From Kamptonema formosum PCC 10802 (GTDB lineage Bacteria; Cyanobacteriota; Cyanobacteriia; Cyanobacteriales; Oscillatoriaceae), in assembly GCF_000332335.1 (NCBI RefSeq), contig NZ_KB235952.1, positions 63,763-127,762 of the forward strand: a stretch of 64,000 bases of DNA. Direction: 5' to 3'. The notes beneath the pieces were generated by a model that saw only the letters and a list, made by a program, of their open reading frames with translations, was not told where the DNA came from and searched no databases. This document shows, piece after piece, positions 16,333-26,454 of the stretch. The translations under genes and the position numbers were made by a program. Positions within the stretch are counted from its first letter, which is position 1, and each line of letters opens with the position of its first letter.

Positions 16333-19029
16333 ATGGAAATTTTGTGCCGGCTTAAAGGAAATGAACCGCTGCTACTAGATGACCCAAAAAAGGTGTGGGT
16401 AATTTTGTCGGGCAGTGTGGCGCTATTTGCGACGAAAGTTAAGGACAATTTGCCTGAGGGTGAGCGCCGCTATCTGTTCAGTGCCGGTGCTCTGGAGGCT
16501 CTGTTTGGGGCGGCGCTTGATGGGGGTGATCAGGGAGAAAGTGGGACGCAGATTGGGATTTTGGCGGTGGCGGTTGAGGCGACTGAACTGTCCCAATTTT
16601 CAATGGCGGATTTGGGGGCGCAGGTGGCGGCGGGTGAGGCGGGGGCGCTGGCGCTGGTGAGAGGTTGGGTGCGGCATTTGGGGGAGACGGGGTGCTGGGA
16701 GTATCCTGAGGCGAATTCTCGGGGAAATTTGTTGCTGAAGGAGCCGGTGAGCGCTGCGGAGGTGCCGGCTTTTTTGGCGGGTTCGCACGCGGATTTTTTC
16801 CGGTATTTGAATTGGCTGGAGCGGGAGGAAACTGAGGCGGCTTTTCGCCGGTTTGTTGAGCGGGAGCGCGTCAACCGGCAAGCGGTGAGCGGGGCGCTTT
16901 TGCAGCTGGCGGCGGCGCTGCAACCGCAGCGGGTTGAGCCGCCGGTTCAGGAGGGCGCGCCGCTGCTGGCGGCGGCGGGTGCGGTGGGGCGGGCGCTGGG
17001 GATTGAGGTCCGCCCACCGGCTCAGTCGGAAGACTGGAGCACGCTGAGGGAGCCGGTGGGGGCGATCGCTAGGGCGTCGCAATTTCGCACGCGGCGGGTG
17101 ACTCTGGAGGATGGCTGGTGGCGGCAGGAATGTGGCCCTTTGCTGGGCTCTATCGCTGCGGACAGCCGCCCGGTCGCCCTGCTGCCGGCTGGGCGCGGTT
17201 ACCTGCTGCTGGACCCGGCGAGCGGGCAAAAGGTGCCGGTGGGTGAGGCGGAGGCGGCGACTCTGGCGCGGAACGCTTACATGTTCTACCGGCCTCTGCC
17301 CAAGGTGGCGGACAAGCCGGTGGGGCTGTTGCAATTTGGCATCCGGGGCTACGAAAAGGACGCCGCCGGCATTCTGGCGATTGGGGCGATCGGCTCGCTG
17401 CTGGGGATGGTGGTGCCTCAGGCGACGGCAATTTTGGTGGACAGCGCCATTCCGGACAGCGATCGGGGGATGCTGTGGCAGCTGGGTTTGGCCCTGTTTG
17501 CGATCGCGTGCGGGCAGTCTGCGTTTCAGATGTCGCGCGGGATTCTTTCCCTGCGGGTGGAAAATGCCGCCGACAGCGCTTTGCAGCCGGCAATTTGGGA
17601 CCGGCTGCTGCGATTGAGTCCGGGGTTTTTTCGCCAGTATTCTTCGGGGGATTTGCTCAGCCGCACGATGTCGGCGAGCGCTATCCGCCAGAAGCTTTCT
17701 GGAGCGACGCAGCGCACCTTGCTCAGCGGGGTTTTTGCGCTGCTGAATTTGTTTTTGATGTTTGCTTACAGCTGGCAGCTGGCTTTGGTGGGGGTTGGGG
17801 TTTCGCTTTTAGCGGTTTTGGTGACGGGGGTTTCTGGCTATTGGGCAGTCCGCAAATCGCGCCAGCAATTGGATTTGGATGGGGCGATTAATGGGCTGGC
17901 GGTGCAGCTGATTAATGGGGTGGCGAAACTGCGGGTGGCGATGGCTGAAGGGCGGGCGTTTGCGGCGTGGGCGAATAAGTACAGCGATCGCGTCCGACTG
18001 GAGGTGAGTTTGCAGCAAATTAATGATGCGGTTGCTATTTTTACTGAGGCGCTGCCTTTGGTGACTTCGGCGGTGCTGTACTGGGTGGGGGTGCAGCCGG
18101 TTGAGATATCTCAGCAGGGGGGTGGCGGGCTGACTTCGGGTGCGTTTCTGGCGTTTAATTCGGCGCTGGGGATTTTTCTGTCGGGGGCGATTGATTTGAG
18201 CAATACGGCGATTGGGCTGTTAGGAATTGTGCCGCTGTGGAAGCGAACGCTGCCGATTTTGCAGGCGCAACTGGAATATGACTCCGCGAAGGCAAATCCG
18301 GGGGCGCTGGGGGGGCGGGTTGCTCTGGATCGGGTTTCGTTTCGCTACCAAAAAGATGGGCCGGCGGTTCTGGATGGGGTGAGTTTGCGCGCGGAGCCGG
18401 GGGAATTTGTGGCAATTGTCGGGCCTTCTGGGAGTGGGAAGTCAACGATTTTGAGATTGCTTCTGGGGTTTGAAACTCCGGAGTCGGGCGGGGTGTTTTA
18501 TGATGGTAAAAATTTGGCGGAATTGGATTTGGTGGCGGTGCGCCGGCAGTTGGGGGTGGTGCTGCAAAATGGTAGAATAGGTGCGGGTTCGATTTTTGAA
18601 AATATTGCGGCGGGGGGGCTGGTGTCGCAGGAGGAAGCTTGGGTGGCGGCGCAGATGGCCGGTTTTGCTGAGGATATCCAGCAAATGCCGATGGGTTTGC
18701 ACACGGTTGTCAGTGAGGGGGGGACGAATCTTTCGGGGGGTCAAAGGCAGCGGTTGCTGATTGCTAGGGCGCTGGTGAATAAGCCGAGGGTTATTTTTCT
18801 GGATGAGGCGACAAGCTCTCTGGACAACCGCACGCAGGCGATTGTGACTGAGAGTTTGGGTAGGTTGAATGCGACGCGAATTGCGATTGCGCACCGGTTA
18901 AGTACGATTCGCAATGCTGACAGGATTTATGTGATTGAAGCGGGGCGGGTGGTGCAGGCGGGTGCGTTTGAGGAGTTGGTGAGGCAGGAGGGGCTGTTTG
19001 CGGAATTAGTGGCGCGACAGATGGAATGA
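16333..19029 (+). CDS. NHLM-type bacteriocin exporter: second ABC transporter
   Basis: This 898-residue protein has an unusual N-terminal region (residues 1-330) with no peptidase motif, containing segments such as RYLLFSAGALEALFGAALDG and RGYLLLDPASGQKVPVGEAE. A membrane domain of about six helices follows (about 345-620). The ATPase domain has Walker A GPSGSGKST (about 697-705), signature LSGGQRQRLLIARAL, Walker B VIFLDEATSSLD and AHRLSTI. This matches the ABC2 protein of NHLM export systems, in which two half-transporters are encoded together, probably as a heterodimer with the upstream C39-ABC protein. The N-terminal region is expected to be cytoplasmic; its role is not known. The start is ATG 16333, immediately after the heptamer repeats. 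Confidence 0.85.
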   Translation: MEILCRLKGNEPLLLDDPKKVWVILSGSVALFATKVKDNLPEGERRYLFSAGALEALFGAALDGGDQGESGTQIGILAVAVEATELSQFSMADLGAQVAAGEAGALALVRGWVRHLGETGCWEYPEANSRGNLLLKEPVSAAEVPAFLAGSHADFFRYLNWLEREETEAAFRRFVERERVNRQAVSGALLQLAAALQPQRVEPPVQEGAPLLAAAGAVGRALGIEVRPPAQSEDWSTLREPVGAIARASQFRTRRVTLEDGWWRQECGPLLGSIAADSRPVALLPAGRGYLLLDPASGQKVPVGEAEAATLARNAYMFYRPLPKVADKPVGLLQFGIRGYEKDAAGILAIGAIGSLLGMVVPQATAILVDSAIPDSDRGMLWQLGLALFAIACGQSAFQMSRGILSLRVENAADSALQPAIWDRLLRLSPGFFRQYSSGDLLSRTMSASAIRQKLSGATQRTLLSGVFALLNLFLMFAYSWQLALVGVGVSLLAVLVTGVSGYWAVRKSRQQLDLDGAINGLAVQLINGVAKLRVAMAEGRAFAAWANKYSDRVRLEVSLQQINDAVAIFTEALPLVTSAVLYWVGVQPVEISQQGGGGLTSGAFLAFNSALGIFLSGAIDLSNTAIGLLGIVPLWKRTLPILQAQLEYDSAKANPGALGGRVALDRVSFRYQKDGPAVLDGVSLRAEPGEFVAIVGPSGSGKSTILRLLLGFETPESGGVFYDGKNLAELDLVAVRRQLGVVLQNGRIGAGSIFENIAAGGLVSQEEAWVAAQMAGFAEDIQQMPMGLHTVVSEGGTNLSGGQRQRLLIARALVNKPRVIFLDEATSSLDNRTQAIVTESLGRLNATRIAIAHRLSTIRNADRIYVIEAGRVVQAGAFEELVRQEGLFAELVARQME

Positions 19030-19216
19030 TAGGTTTGTAGTTGGGCTTTAGCCCGACCAGATCCTCTACTGCCGGCGAAGTTTTCACAGGTGGCGGTTGC
19101 CCGCATTTCGGAAGCGACTGCCTCCTGTGAATGGACAAGCGGATTGAAAGCCTAACAGGTTATAATAAGAGGTGAGTTTACCGGAATAGGCGAGGGCGCG
19201 AACAAGGACAGATAAA

Positions 19217-20992
19217 ATGCAAGAAAAAGGCAGGAAAATCTTCCGGGAAGAAGCGCTAGAGCAGCTGTCTTCGCCGGAACAGCTCGACCGGCTCATGCGC
19301 GCTGTCAGCCCCCAAACATGGTTGCCTCTGGCGGCGACCGGCTTTTTAGTGGTGGCGGCTGGAATTTGGAGTGTGGTGGGGCGAATTCCACTGACGGTTT
19401 CTGGCGTGGGCGTGCTGGTGCGCCCCCGGAATGTGGTGCAATTTCAGACGCCCAGTGCCGGTCAGGTATTAAATATTAGCGTTAAGGCGGGAGATTCGGT
19501 AAAAAAAGGTGAGGTGCTGGCGACAATCGACCAATCACAGCTGAAGCAAGAACTGCAGCAAGAGCGAGCCAAGCTAGCGGAACTGCAACAGCAGAAGAAA
19601 AATGCCGGCACCCTCGAACAGCAGCAGGTTGCTCTGGAAAGAAGAAATATTGAGCAGCAGCGGAGAGATTTGCAGAAAAGTTTGCAGCGTGAGGCAGTCG
19701 CGCCGGTGGTGCGGGAAAAAACTCTCGCAGCGCTGGAACAAAAGCGCAAAAGCCTTCAGGAAAGCTTGCGCCGGGAGCAAATCGCACCGGCACTGCGCCA
19801 GCAAACGCTAGCAGCATTGGAGCAAAGACGGAAAAGCCTTCAGGAGAGCTTGCGCCGAGAGCAAGTCGCGCCAAACCTGCGACAGGAAAATCTGGCGGCG
19901 CTTGCCGAAAAGCGCAAAAGCCTGCAGCTGCAAAAGGAACAAATCACCTCCTTGCTGGCAACCAGACAGCAGCGAGTCGAAACCAGGCGTCGCCTATTTC
20001 AGGAGAAGCTCGTCAGCCAAGACATCATGCTGCAAGCAGAGGAAGAACTTTTCAGCGCTCAGAGACAGCTGGCGGACCTGGAAGCGCAATTGAAAGAGCT
20101 CGACGTTCAAGAAACCAACGTTGAGCGAGATTACCTGCAAAACCTCAACCGAATTGACGACATCAAAAATAGCCTGCAACAAATCGACCTGGAAGTCGCC
20201 AACACCGAACGGGATTACCTGCAAAGCCAGAACAGAATGGACGACATCAAAACCAGCCTCCAGCAAATCGACGTTGACGTCGCCAGCGCCGAGCGCGAGT
20301 ACCTGCAAAGCCTCAACAAAATTGACCAAATTAAGACCCAAATCAAGGATCTCGACGCCCAAGAGGCGAAGCTGAACCGAGAAACCCTGGAAAAACAAAA
20401 CGACGCAACGAACGAGATTCAGCAAGTTAAGCGCCGGATCGAGCAACTGGAGCTGCAATTAACAAAAGAAAGCAAAATTGTCAGCCCCTATGATGGCCAA
20501 ATCTTAGAATTGAGCGCGGTTGCCGGTCAAATTGTCAGCGCCGGCACCCGTATTGGCGCGATGGAAGCTGAAGAGGCGAACGCCAAATTAGAAAGCCTTG
20601 TCTACTTTGCGGATAGGGATGGCAAGCAAATTAAATCCGGAATGCCGGTGCAAGTGACTCCCAGTGTCGTCCAGCGCGAACGCTACGGCGGTATTGTGGG
20701 AGTCGTGACGAAAGTCTCGCCTTTTCCTGTTACAGTTCAAGACATTACAGCGATTGTCGGCAACGAAGAGTTGGCAAGAAGCCTCGCCAGCGATAGTGGG
20801 GCGCGGGTGCAAGTCTTTGTGCGGCTGCAAGAAGACTCAAGCACCACCAGCGGTTACAAATGGTCTTCCTCAAAAGGACCGTCCTTAAAAATTTCATCCG
20901 GCACAACTGCCCAAGTCCGAGTCAAAGTTGAAGAAGTCGCCCCCATCTCTTATATTATTCCAATATTGCGCAGTTGGAGTGGCATTTATTAA
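19217..20992 (+). CDS. NHLM-type HlyD-family membrane fusion protein
   Basis: This 591-residue adaptor has one N-terminal transmembrane segment (WLPLAATGFLVVAAGIWSVV, about residues 34-53). A first lipoyl/barrel half follows (VVQFQTPSAGQVLNISVKAG). A very long coiled coil occupies about residues 100-420. The second lipoyl half (IVSPYDGQILELSAVAGQIV) and a beta-barrel follow (about 420-591). Membrane fusion proteins of this type connect the inner-membrane ABC exporter to the periplasm or an outer-membrane channel. The coiled coil is internally repeated: KRKSLQESLRREQ recurs with slight variation about three times (residues about 155-250). Together with the two preceding genes it completes the NHLM export trio. 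No outer-membrane TolC homologue or substrate peptide lies within the window. Confidence 0.87.
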   Translation: MQEKGRKIFREEALEQLSSPEQLDRLMRAVSPQTWLPLAATGFLVVAAGIWSVVGRIPLTVSGVGVLVRPRNVVQFQTPSAGQVLNISVKAGDSVKKGEVLATIDQSQLKQELQQERAKLAELQQQKKNAGTLEQQQVALERRNIEQQRRDLQKSLQREAVAPVVREKTLAALEQKRKSLQESLRREQIAPALRQQTLAALEQRRKSLQESLRREQVAPNLRQENLAALAEKRKSLQLQKEQITSLLATRQQRVETRRRLFQEKLVSQDIMLQAEEELFSAQRQLADLEAQLKELDVQETNVERDYLQNLNRIDDIKNSLQQIDLEVANTERDYLQSQNRMDDIKTSLQQIDVDVASAEREYLQSLNKIDQIKTQIKDLDAQEAKLNRETLEKQNDATNEIQQVKRRIEQLELQLTKESKIVSPYDGQILELSAVAGQIVSAGTRIGAMEAEEANAKLESLVYFADRDGKQIKSGMPVQVTPSVVQRERYGGIVGVVTKVSPFPVTVQDITAIVGNEELARSLASDSGARVQVFVRLQEDSSTTSGYKWSSSKGPSLKISSGTTAQVRVKVEEVAPISYIIPILRSWSGIY

Positions 20993-21015
20993 CAAAAAAT
21001 TCGAGCGAAGTGCTG

Positions 21016-21048
21016 AGAAACCCGGTTTCTTAAAGAAACCGGGTTTCT
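21016..21048. repeat. 33-bp palindromic repeat, inverted flank orientation
   Basis: AGAAACCCGGTTTCT, a short spacer, and the complementary half form a near-perfect stem. The flank TTCATCCAACTGA lies on the right, so this unit is inverted relative to the copies with CAGTTGGATGAA on the left. It sits just after the HlyD gene and could end transcription of the export operon. Confidence 0.8.
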
Positions 21049-21211
21049 GGCGCATACTTCATCCAACTGAAAAGGAAATCAGCCCAACCTGAGGGTTCTA
21101 GCAATATTCACTTAGGTTCGGACACACCCGTCGGAAAGGAACGCCTATCCTGCGAGGTTATGACGTAGGGCAGGCGAGACGCCTGCCCTAACCTAAGTGG
21201 CTAGTGCTATA

Positions 21212-22438
21212 CTAGCGAGCCGCTTCCCGCAGTTCCCCAGGGCGAACGGTGAGCTCCAGGGTTTGGTCCCCCCGCTGCACTGTCAGCCGCAAAGGCTGGG
21301 CGATGCGGCTTTTTTCCACCGCGCTTTGCAACTTTTCGGCAGTGGTTACAGGCTGCCCATCGACTTCTGAAATCACGTCTGCGCGGCGCAAACCGGCAGC
21401 GGCGGATGGACTGTCGGGAATCACTTGCACCACAAGCACCCCATTCATTTCAGGTACAGTAAAGGGCGAATTGGGGTCACTGTTGGACTGTTTGGCAATT
21501 TCTGGAGTCAGCGTGAGCATGCGAATGCCGATGTAGGGGTGCGGGATTTTTTCGCCGCGAGCCAGGGAGTCTTTAATCTGCTTGGCTTTCTCGATAGGAA
21601 TGGCAAACCCAATCCCCTGCGCTTCGGCGCGAATCGCCGTGTTAATTCCGATAACTTCACCCCGCTCGTTCAGCAGGGGTCCGCCAGAGTTGCCGGGATT
21701 GATAGCGGCATCCGTTTGAATAAAATCGAGGCGTTTGTCAGGAATGCCGACTTGGGCGCTGGAGCGGTCGGTGGTGCTGATAATTCCCAGGGTGACAGTG
21801 TTGTCTAGCCCCAAGGGGTTGCCAACTGCAATCGCCCAGTCTCCCACCTGTACTTGAGAGGAGTTTCCTAAGGGTGCCACCGGCAGGTCCTGTCCAGGAA
21901 TTTTCACCACCGCCAGATCGGACGGCTCGTCAATTCCCCTGACAGATCCTTTGAAAGTGCGCCCGTCCTTGAGGGTGACGCTGACGGTATCGGCACCGCT
22001 GACGACGTGAGCGTTGGTGAGGATGATGCCGGTGCTGTCAATAATGAAACCGGACCCCTGACCGCGCTGGTGATACTCTCTGGGCTGTCTGGAATACATG
22101 CCGTCTCCAAAAAAGTCGCGCAAGAAAGGGTCGTCAAAGAAGAAATCAGGTGTTTTCTGGGTGATGACGCGCTCGGTGTCGATGCGCACCACTGCCGGTC
22201 CGACTCGATTCACGGCGGCTGTCACAAAGCTGCCGCTGTCCGCACGCAGCGCTGGAACTGCCGCAAGCTCAGCCGGCTGAACCTGCGAAACCGCCGGCAC
22301 AGGTGCCAGTTTGGGAATCAGCAGGTTGGGAAATGCCCGCAACGTAGCCAAGGTCAAGGCAAAACTCAAGACCGCCGCTAGGGCGTAACCGCCGACTTGA
22401 CGCAGGGGCGGAAAACGTTGCTCAGAAGAAGATGTCAT
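21212..22438 (-). CDS. HtrA/Deg-family serine protease (HhoA/HhoB-like)
   Basis: This 408-residue protein has an N-terminal signal-anchor (YALAAVLSFALTLATLRAF, about residues 17-35), so it should be periplasmic or thylakoid-lumenal. The trypsin-like domain carries the triad His in TNAHVV, Asp in SDLAVVK and Ser in GNSGGPL. One PDZ domain follows (about residues 305-395: GVLVVQVIPDSPSAAAGLRR, then ADVISEVDGQPVTTAEKL). This architecture is that of the cyanobacterial HhoA, HhoB and HtrA proteases, which degrade or refold damaged proteins under heat and light stress. I cannot choose among the three paralogues by eye. The gene is followed by the dnaK-hsp20 pair on the same strand, so a shared stress role is plausible. 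The intervening gap holds a 33-bp repeat, and the genes are probably separate transcripts. Confidence 0.9.
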   Translation of the reverse strand: MTSSSEQRFPPLRQVGGYALAAVLSFALTLATLRAFPNLLIPKLAPVPAVSQVQPAELAAVPALRADSGSFVTAAVNRVGPAVVRIDTERVITQKTPDFFFDDPFLRDFFGDGMYSRQPREYHQRGQGSGFIIDSTGIILTNAHVVSGADTVSVTLKDGRTFKGSVRGIDEPSDLAVVKIPGQDLPVAPLGNSSQVQVGDWAIAVGNPLGLDNTVTLGIISTTDRSSAQVGIPDKRLDFIQTDAAINPGNSGGPLLNERGEVIGINTAIRAEAQGIGFAIPIEKAKQIKDSLARGEKIPHPYIGIRMLTLTPEIAKQSNSDPNSPFTVPEMNGVLVVQVIPDSPSAAAGLRRADVISEVDGQPVTTAEKLQSAVEKSRIAQPLRLTVQRGDQTLELTVRPGELREAAR

Positions 22439-22732
22439 TGGGGAACCCCTCCACTTTCTAAAGACCGCTCAACCGGCTCGACTTTTTATTCTTATTCCCG
22501 TTTAGTATAGCAGTTTTAAATAATTTGCGCAACCGCTGTTGGCCCAGAAACCCGGTTTCTTTAAGAAACCGGGTTTCTGAAACTTACAGGAAGTAATTTG
22601 GGGCGCTACCTATCGTCTCACCTCGGAATTACAAGGGAGGGCCGGTAGGGCTAAAGCCCTACTACAAACCTTTTCAAGTCAGAGCCTGGGAATGAGAACC
22701 GGGAGGCAGAGCCGACCGATTCCTCACATTAA
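22439..22732. other. Gap between htrA and dnaK with dispersed repeats
   Basis: No gene. It contains a 33-bp palindromic repeat at 22546-22578 and one copy of the GGGCTAAAGCCCTACTACAAACC element (about 22647-22670). On the minus strand this is the 3' flank of dnaK and the 5' flank of the protease gene. Confidence 0.6.
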
Positions 22733-24634
22733 TTACCGGCGTTCGACGAAATCGGCGTCAATCACATCTTCGCCACCGGCACTGCTGCCGGGATCGCCGG
22801 CGTGAGCTTTACTGCTGGGAGCGCTGCCTCCCGCTTGAGCGTAGATCGCGCTGCCAATTTGCATCATAGCTTGCTGCAAATTATCGCTGAGAGACTTGAT
22901 GCGATCGGAATTGTTAGTGTTGATAGCTTCCCGCAAATCCTTAATCAGCCCTTCAGCGCGGCTCCGGTCAGCAGCCGGCACTTTATCGCCCAAGTCTTTG
23001 AGCTGTTTCTCGGCTTGATAAGCCAAAGAATCCGCCATATTCTTGGTGTCGATTTCTTCGCGGCGCTTGCGGTCAGATTCTGCATTCCGCTCAGCTTCTT
23101 TAACCATCCGCTCTACGTCGCTCTTATCGAGAGTGGAGGCACCGGTGATGGTAATGGACTGTTGCTTGCCAGTTCCTTTATCTTTAGCTGAGACGGACAG
23201 GATGCCATTGGCGTCGATGTCGAACGTGACTTCGATTTGGGGAACGCCTCTGGGTGCTGCGGGAATCCCATCCAGGCGGAAGTTGCCCAAGCTCTTGCTG
23301 TCAGAAGCAATTTCTCGCTCGCCTTGCAGGACGTGGATGTCCACGTTTGTTTGCCCGTCTGCAGCGGTGGAGAAAACTTCCGATTTCTTGACGGGGATGG
23401 TGGTGTTGCGGGGGATGATTTTCGTCATCACGCCGCCGAGAGTTTCCACGCCAAGAGAGAGAGGCGTGACATCCAGCAGCACGATATCTTTGACTTCACC
23501 GCCCAGCACGCCGGCTTGAATTGCAGCGCCAACCGCCACAACTTCATCGGGGTTAACGCCCTGACAGGGTTCTTTGCCGGTCAGGCGCTTCACCAGTTGC
23601 TGCACGGCGGGAATCCGGGTGGAACCGCCGACGAGCACAACTTCATCGAGATCCGCCGCATTCAGTTTAGCATCTCGCAGGGCTTGCTCCACCGGCCCGC
23701 GACAGCGCTCGAGCAAATCCGAGCAAAGTTCTTCAAATTTAACTCGCGTCAGGCTCACGTCCAGGTGTTTTGGCCCTTGTGGAGTGGCGGTGATGAAGGG
23801 GAGATTGATGGTGGTTTGAGTGGCGCTAGACAGTTCAATTTTTGCCTTTTCCGCCGCTTCAGTCAGCCGCTGCAGCGCTTGCCGGTCTTTGCGCAGGTCA
23901 ACCCCTTCGTTGCGCTTGAACTCATCCGCCAGCCAATCGACTATTTTCTTGTCGAAGTCATCGCCGCCGAGATGGGTATCGCCACTGGTCGATTTGACTT
24001 CAAATACGCCATCGCCCACTTCCAATACTGACACGTCAAAGGTGCCGCCGCCCAGGTCAAAGACGAGGATAGTTTCGCTGTTCTTTTTATCCAGACCGTA
24101 GGCTAGGGAGGCGGCAGTGGGTTCGTTGATGATGCGCAGGACTTCTATCCCGGCAATTCTGCCGGCATCTTTAGTCGCTTGGCGCTGCGAGTCGTTAAAA
24201 TAGGCGGGGACGGTAATAACGGCTTGCGTGACTTTTTCGCCCAGATATTTGCTGGCGTCATCCACGAGTTTGCGCAGGACTTGGGCGGAAATTTCTTCGG
24301 GGGCGAATTGGGATTTAGCGGCGGGGCAGTCCAGTTTGACGTTGCCGGTGCTGTCGCGCAGGACTTTGTAGGAAACTTCGGTCGCTTCGTGGGTGACTTC
24401 GCTGTATTTGCGCCCGATGAAGCGCTTGACTGAATAGAAGGTATTTTCGGGGTTCATCACCGCTTGGCGTTTGGCGATTTGGCCGACCAAGCGGTCGCCG
24501 GTCTTGGTGTGAGCGACGACAGAGGGGGTGGTGCGACCGCCTTCTGCGTTAGCAATCACCACGGGTCGCCCACCTTCCATCACTGCCACACAAGAGTTGG
24601 TGGTCCCCAAGTCAATGCCGACTACTTTTGCCAT
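22733..24634 (-). CDS. dnaK: Hsp70 chaperone DnaK
   Basis: This 633-residue protein begins [20 protein letters not shown], the Hsp70 phosphate-1 loop. The other ATPase motifs are present: [20 protein letters not shown], the [14 protein letters not shown] region, and [18 protein letters not shown]. The substrate-binding domain ([20 protein letters not shown]) and a helical lid follow, ending [13 protein letters not shown]. The length and ending are those of a full DnaK2-type protein. It folds and refolds proteins in the cytoplasm with DnaJ and GrpE, neither of which is encoded here. AGGAG is positioned as a ribosome site at 24645-24649 on the minus strand. It lies 92 nt downstream of hsp20 on the same strand, an arrangement compatible with a heat-shock operon. 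Confidence 0.97.
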   Translation of the reverse strand: MAKVVGIDLGTTNSCVAVMEGGRPVVIANAEGGRTTPSVVAHTKTGDRLVGQIAKRQAVMNPENTFYSVKRFIGRKYSEVTHEATEVSYKVLRDSTGNVKLDCPAAKSQFAPEEISAQVLRKLVDDASKYLGEKVTQAVITVPAYFNDSQRQATKDAGRIAGIEVLRIINEPTAASLAYGLDKKNSETILVFDLGGGTFDVSVLEVGDGVFEVKSTSGDTHLGGDDFDKKIVDWLADEFKRNEGVDLRKDRQALQRLTEAAEKAKIELSSATQTTINLPFITATPQGPKHLDVSLTRVKFEELCSDLLERCRGPVEQALRDAKLNAADLDEVVLVGGSTRIPAVQQLVKRLTGKEPCQGVNPDEVVAVGAAIQAGVLGGEVKDIVLLDVTPLSLGVETLGGVMTKIIPRNTTIPVKKSEVFSTAADGQTNVDIHVLQGEREIASDSKSLGNFRLDGIPAAPRGVPQIEVTFDIDANGILSVSAKDKGTGKQQSITITGASTLDKSDVERMVKEAERNAESDRKRREEIDTKNMADSLAYQAEKQLKDLGDKVPAADRSRAEGLIKDLREAINTNNSDRIKSLSDNLQQAMMQIGSAIYAQAGGSAPSSKAHAGDPGSSAGGEDVIDADFVERR

Positions 24635-24691
24635 AATCTTAACTCCTAATTGATGCTAAATGATGGTTTTAGGCGAGCCCTTCTAACTGCG

Positions 24692-24711
24692 GGGTGCGTC
24701 AGGACGCACCC
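24692..24711 (-). terminator. Hairpin between hsp20 and dnaK
   Basis: GGGTGCGTC-AG-GACGCACCC forms a perfect 9-bp stem with a 2-nt loop, between the hsp20 stop and the dnaK start. There is no T tract on the minus-strand side, so it may be an attenuator or processing site rather than a full terminator. Confidence 0.45.
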
Positions 24712-24726
24712 GGCATCACGTTTAGA

Positions 24727-25167
24727 TTATCCGAGGTTAACTTTCACAACTCGGTTCTTCTCTTCTTCGGCTTTCGGCAGGGTTAGGTTCAGGATGCCAT
24801 TTTTGTATTCAGCCTGTACCTTGGTATTTTCCACCCGAGCCGGTAAGGGAATCACGCGGCGGAACTGACCGTAGCGAAATTCTGTGCGAGTCACGCCTTT
24901 TGTTTCGGTTCGGGCTTCATGCTTGCGCTCGCCGGTAATCGCGATCGCTTCCGCTGTGACTTGCACGTCTAAGTCTTTGGGTTCCAAGCCGGGAACTTCC
25001 AGTCTCAGGTGGATGGCTTCAGGGGTTTCGGTGATCTCAGCTGGGGGGATAAAGTCGGTAACAGTGTTTTCCCCATTGCTGGGTGCCGTCAGGCTGTCGA
25101 AGAGCCGGTTCATTTCCCGCTGCAAGGTTTCCATCTCGCGATAAGGGTTCCAACGAACGAGTGCCAT
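24727..25167 (-). CDS. Small heat-shock protein (Hsp20/alpha-crystallin)
   Basis: This 146-residue protein contains an alpha-crystallin domain (residues about 40-140). Diagnostic segments are PAEITETPEAIHLRLEVPGL, AEAIAITGERKHEA, TEFRYGQFRRVIPLPARVEN, and AEYKNGILNLTLPKAEEEK. Members hold unfolding proteins for DnaK, and in cyanobacteria HspA also stabilises membranes. A strong AGGAGG site lies at 25176-25181 on the minus strand, 8 nt from the ATG. No CIRCE element (TTAGCACTC-N9-GAGTGCTAA) was seen upstream, so HrcA control is not supported by this sequence. It heads a stress pair with dnaK. Confidence 0.95.
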   Translation of the reverse strand: MALVRWNPYREMETLQREMNRLFDSLTAPSNGENTVTDFIPPAEITETPEAIHLRLEVPGLEPKDLDVQVTAEAIAITGERKHEARTETKGVTRTEFRYGQFRRVIPLPARVENTKVQAEYKNGILNLTLPKAEEEKNRVVKVNLG

Positions 25168-26454
25168 AGGGGTTGCCTCCTGAATTTAAGGTTGGGATTA
25201 AGCTGAGGCTGTTGCCTGAATTTCCGCCTCTGATAGTTAGCATATGCAGGATGGCTGCGGGAGTAAATTCGGTTCTAACGAGTTCCTGACTGGTAATTTC
25301 CGCACTCTCAAGCTGTATGGGTCGCCCCATTCAGGCTGCAGGCTAAACCGATCCGATCCATGTTCGGTAAAGTGTACTTCAGCTGTAGGGTGCGGTGGGA
25401 AAGGGAACGCACCGAGAGCGCCTATTGACCAAAGTGGGATGCTGCCGCTGCCACTCCCCAGCCGCCAGGGCAAACTCTCTTTTATATATAAGAGGGAGAA
25501 GCTAAGCCTCATTCCCGAGCTAAAGCGGAGCCCGGCTCAACTTGCCAATGCACCGGCTCCACTAGCTTATGCACCGGGTAGGGTTAGGGTTTTCCGCAGA
25601 TGTTGTGAGACGGTTCTGGGCGCGGGAAGGGTTCTGCCAAAGTGGGAGAGGGGTTATACAGGAAGGGACAGCTCAGTAATGGACACGGCACCGGCACGCA
25701 TTGCTTATCTGTTAAACGGAGGGTCTATTGCGATATATAAGGCGTCAATACCCTTCCTGTCAATTTCAGAACCCCGGTTTATTAAAGAACCCGGGGTTAT
25801 CGGCCAAAAGCGAGTGCGCAAATAATTTACAACTGCTACATAACCCCTTCTTTGAAAAATCCTCCGGAGATTAACAGGAGATAATCTTGCAGGACGCGCC
25901 CGTTGCGGCGGCCTTCGGAAAGGGCGGTCGCAATGCTTTTGATTGCAATCACTGGATATCACCGGCTTCCCACTTCAGGAACCGTGGGGGCGACTGGCTG
26001 GCCGGCTGGATGCCGCCTGTGTGTCCCTTGCAGCGGGCGAGGCGTGCTGTTTCCTGAAAAAGGAGCGGGAAAGGGGAAATTAATGCAGGCGGCACCAGCA
26101 AGGGCTTGTTGCCGGTGCCCGCGAGCGGAGTTCGCATGCCCGCGACTGCCGGGTGCCGCGCTTGCGGGCGTATTTAACCGGCAGAGATTTTCTGGAGATT
26201 CCGGATAGCAAGGCAATCAGTCCGGAGGGCGCACCAGCACTAAATGCGAAGCTGGTTTAATCAAAGGGTCGCTCCCGCACGTTAAGCTTGCGGTTTGGGT
26301 AATTAATTTCCCGAACGGCGCTTGCCGACCGAGCGCCAAACTGCAGCCCTCCTCCCATCCGCTTCAAAATCTCCGGACTAACACCTCAAAGAGTGCGAAT
26401 AAAAAAATACAACAGCCGGCTATTAGCGAATTAATTACTTCAGGACTTTTTCCT
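25168..26454. other. 1.3-kb region with no supported gene
   Basis: Open frames exist here (notably 25244-25825, 193 codons), but their products are low-complexity, rich in Pro, Arg and Cys, match no family I recognise and have no ribosome site. A degenerate palindromic repeat lies at 25768-25798, with CCCCGG in place of CCCGG. AT-rich and GC-rich blocks alternate. The 5' region of the gene at 26455 lies at the right end. Confidence 0.55.

Noticed and set aside
25244-25825. 193-codon open frame in the 1.3-kb gap after hsp20
   Set aside because: The product is low-complexity and rich in Pro, Arg and Cys, has no ribosome site, and covers a dispersed repeat. Codon use is unlike the neighbours. 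I treat it as chance.
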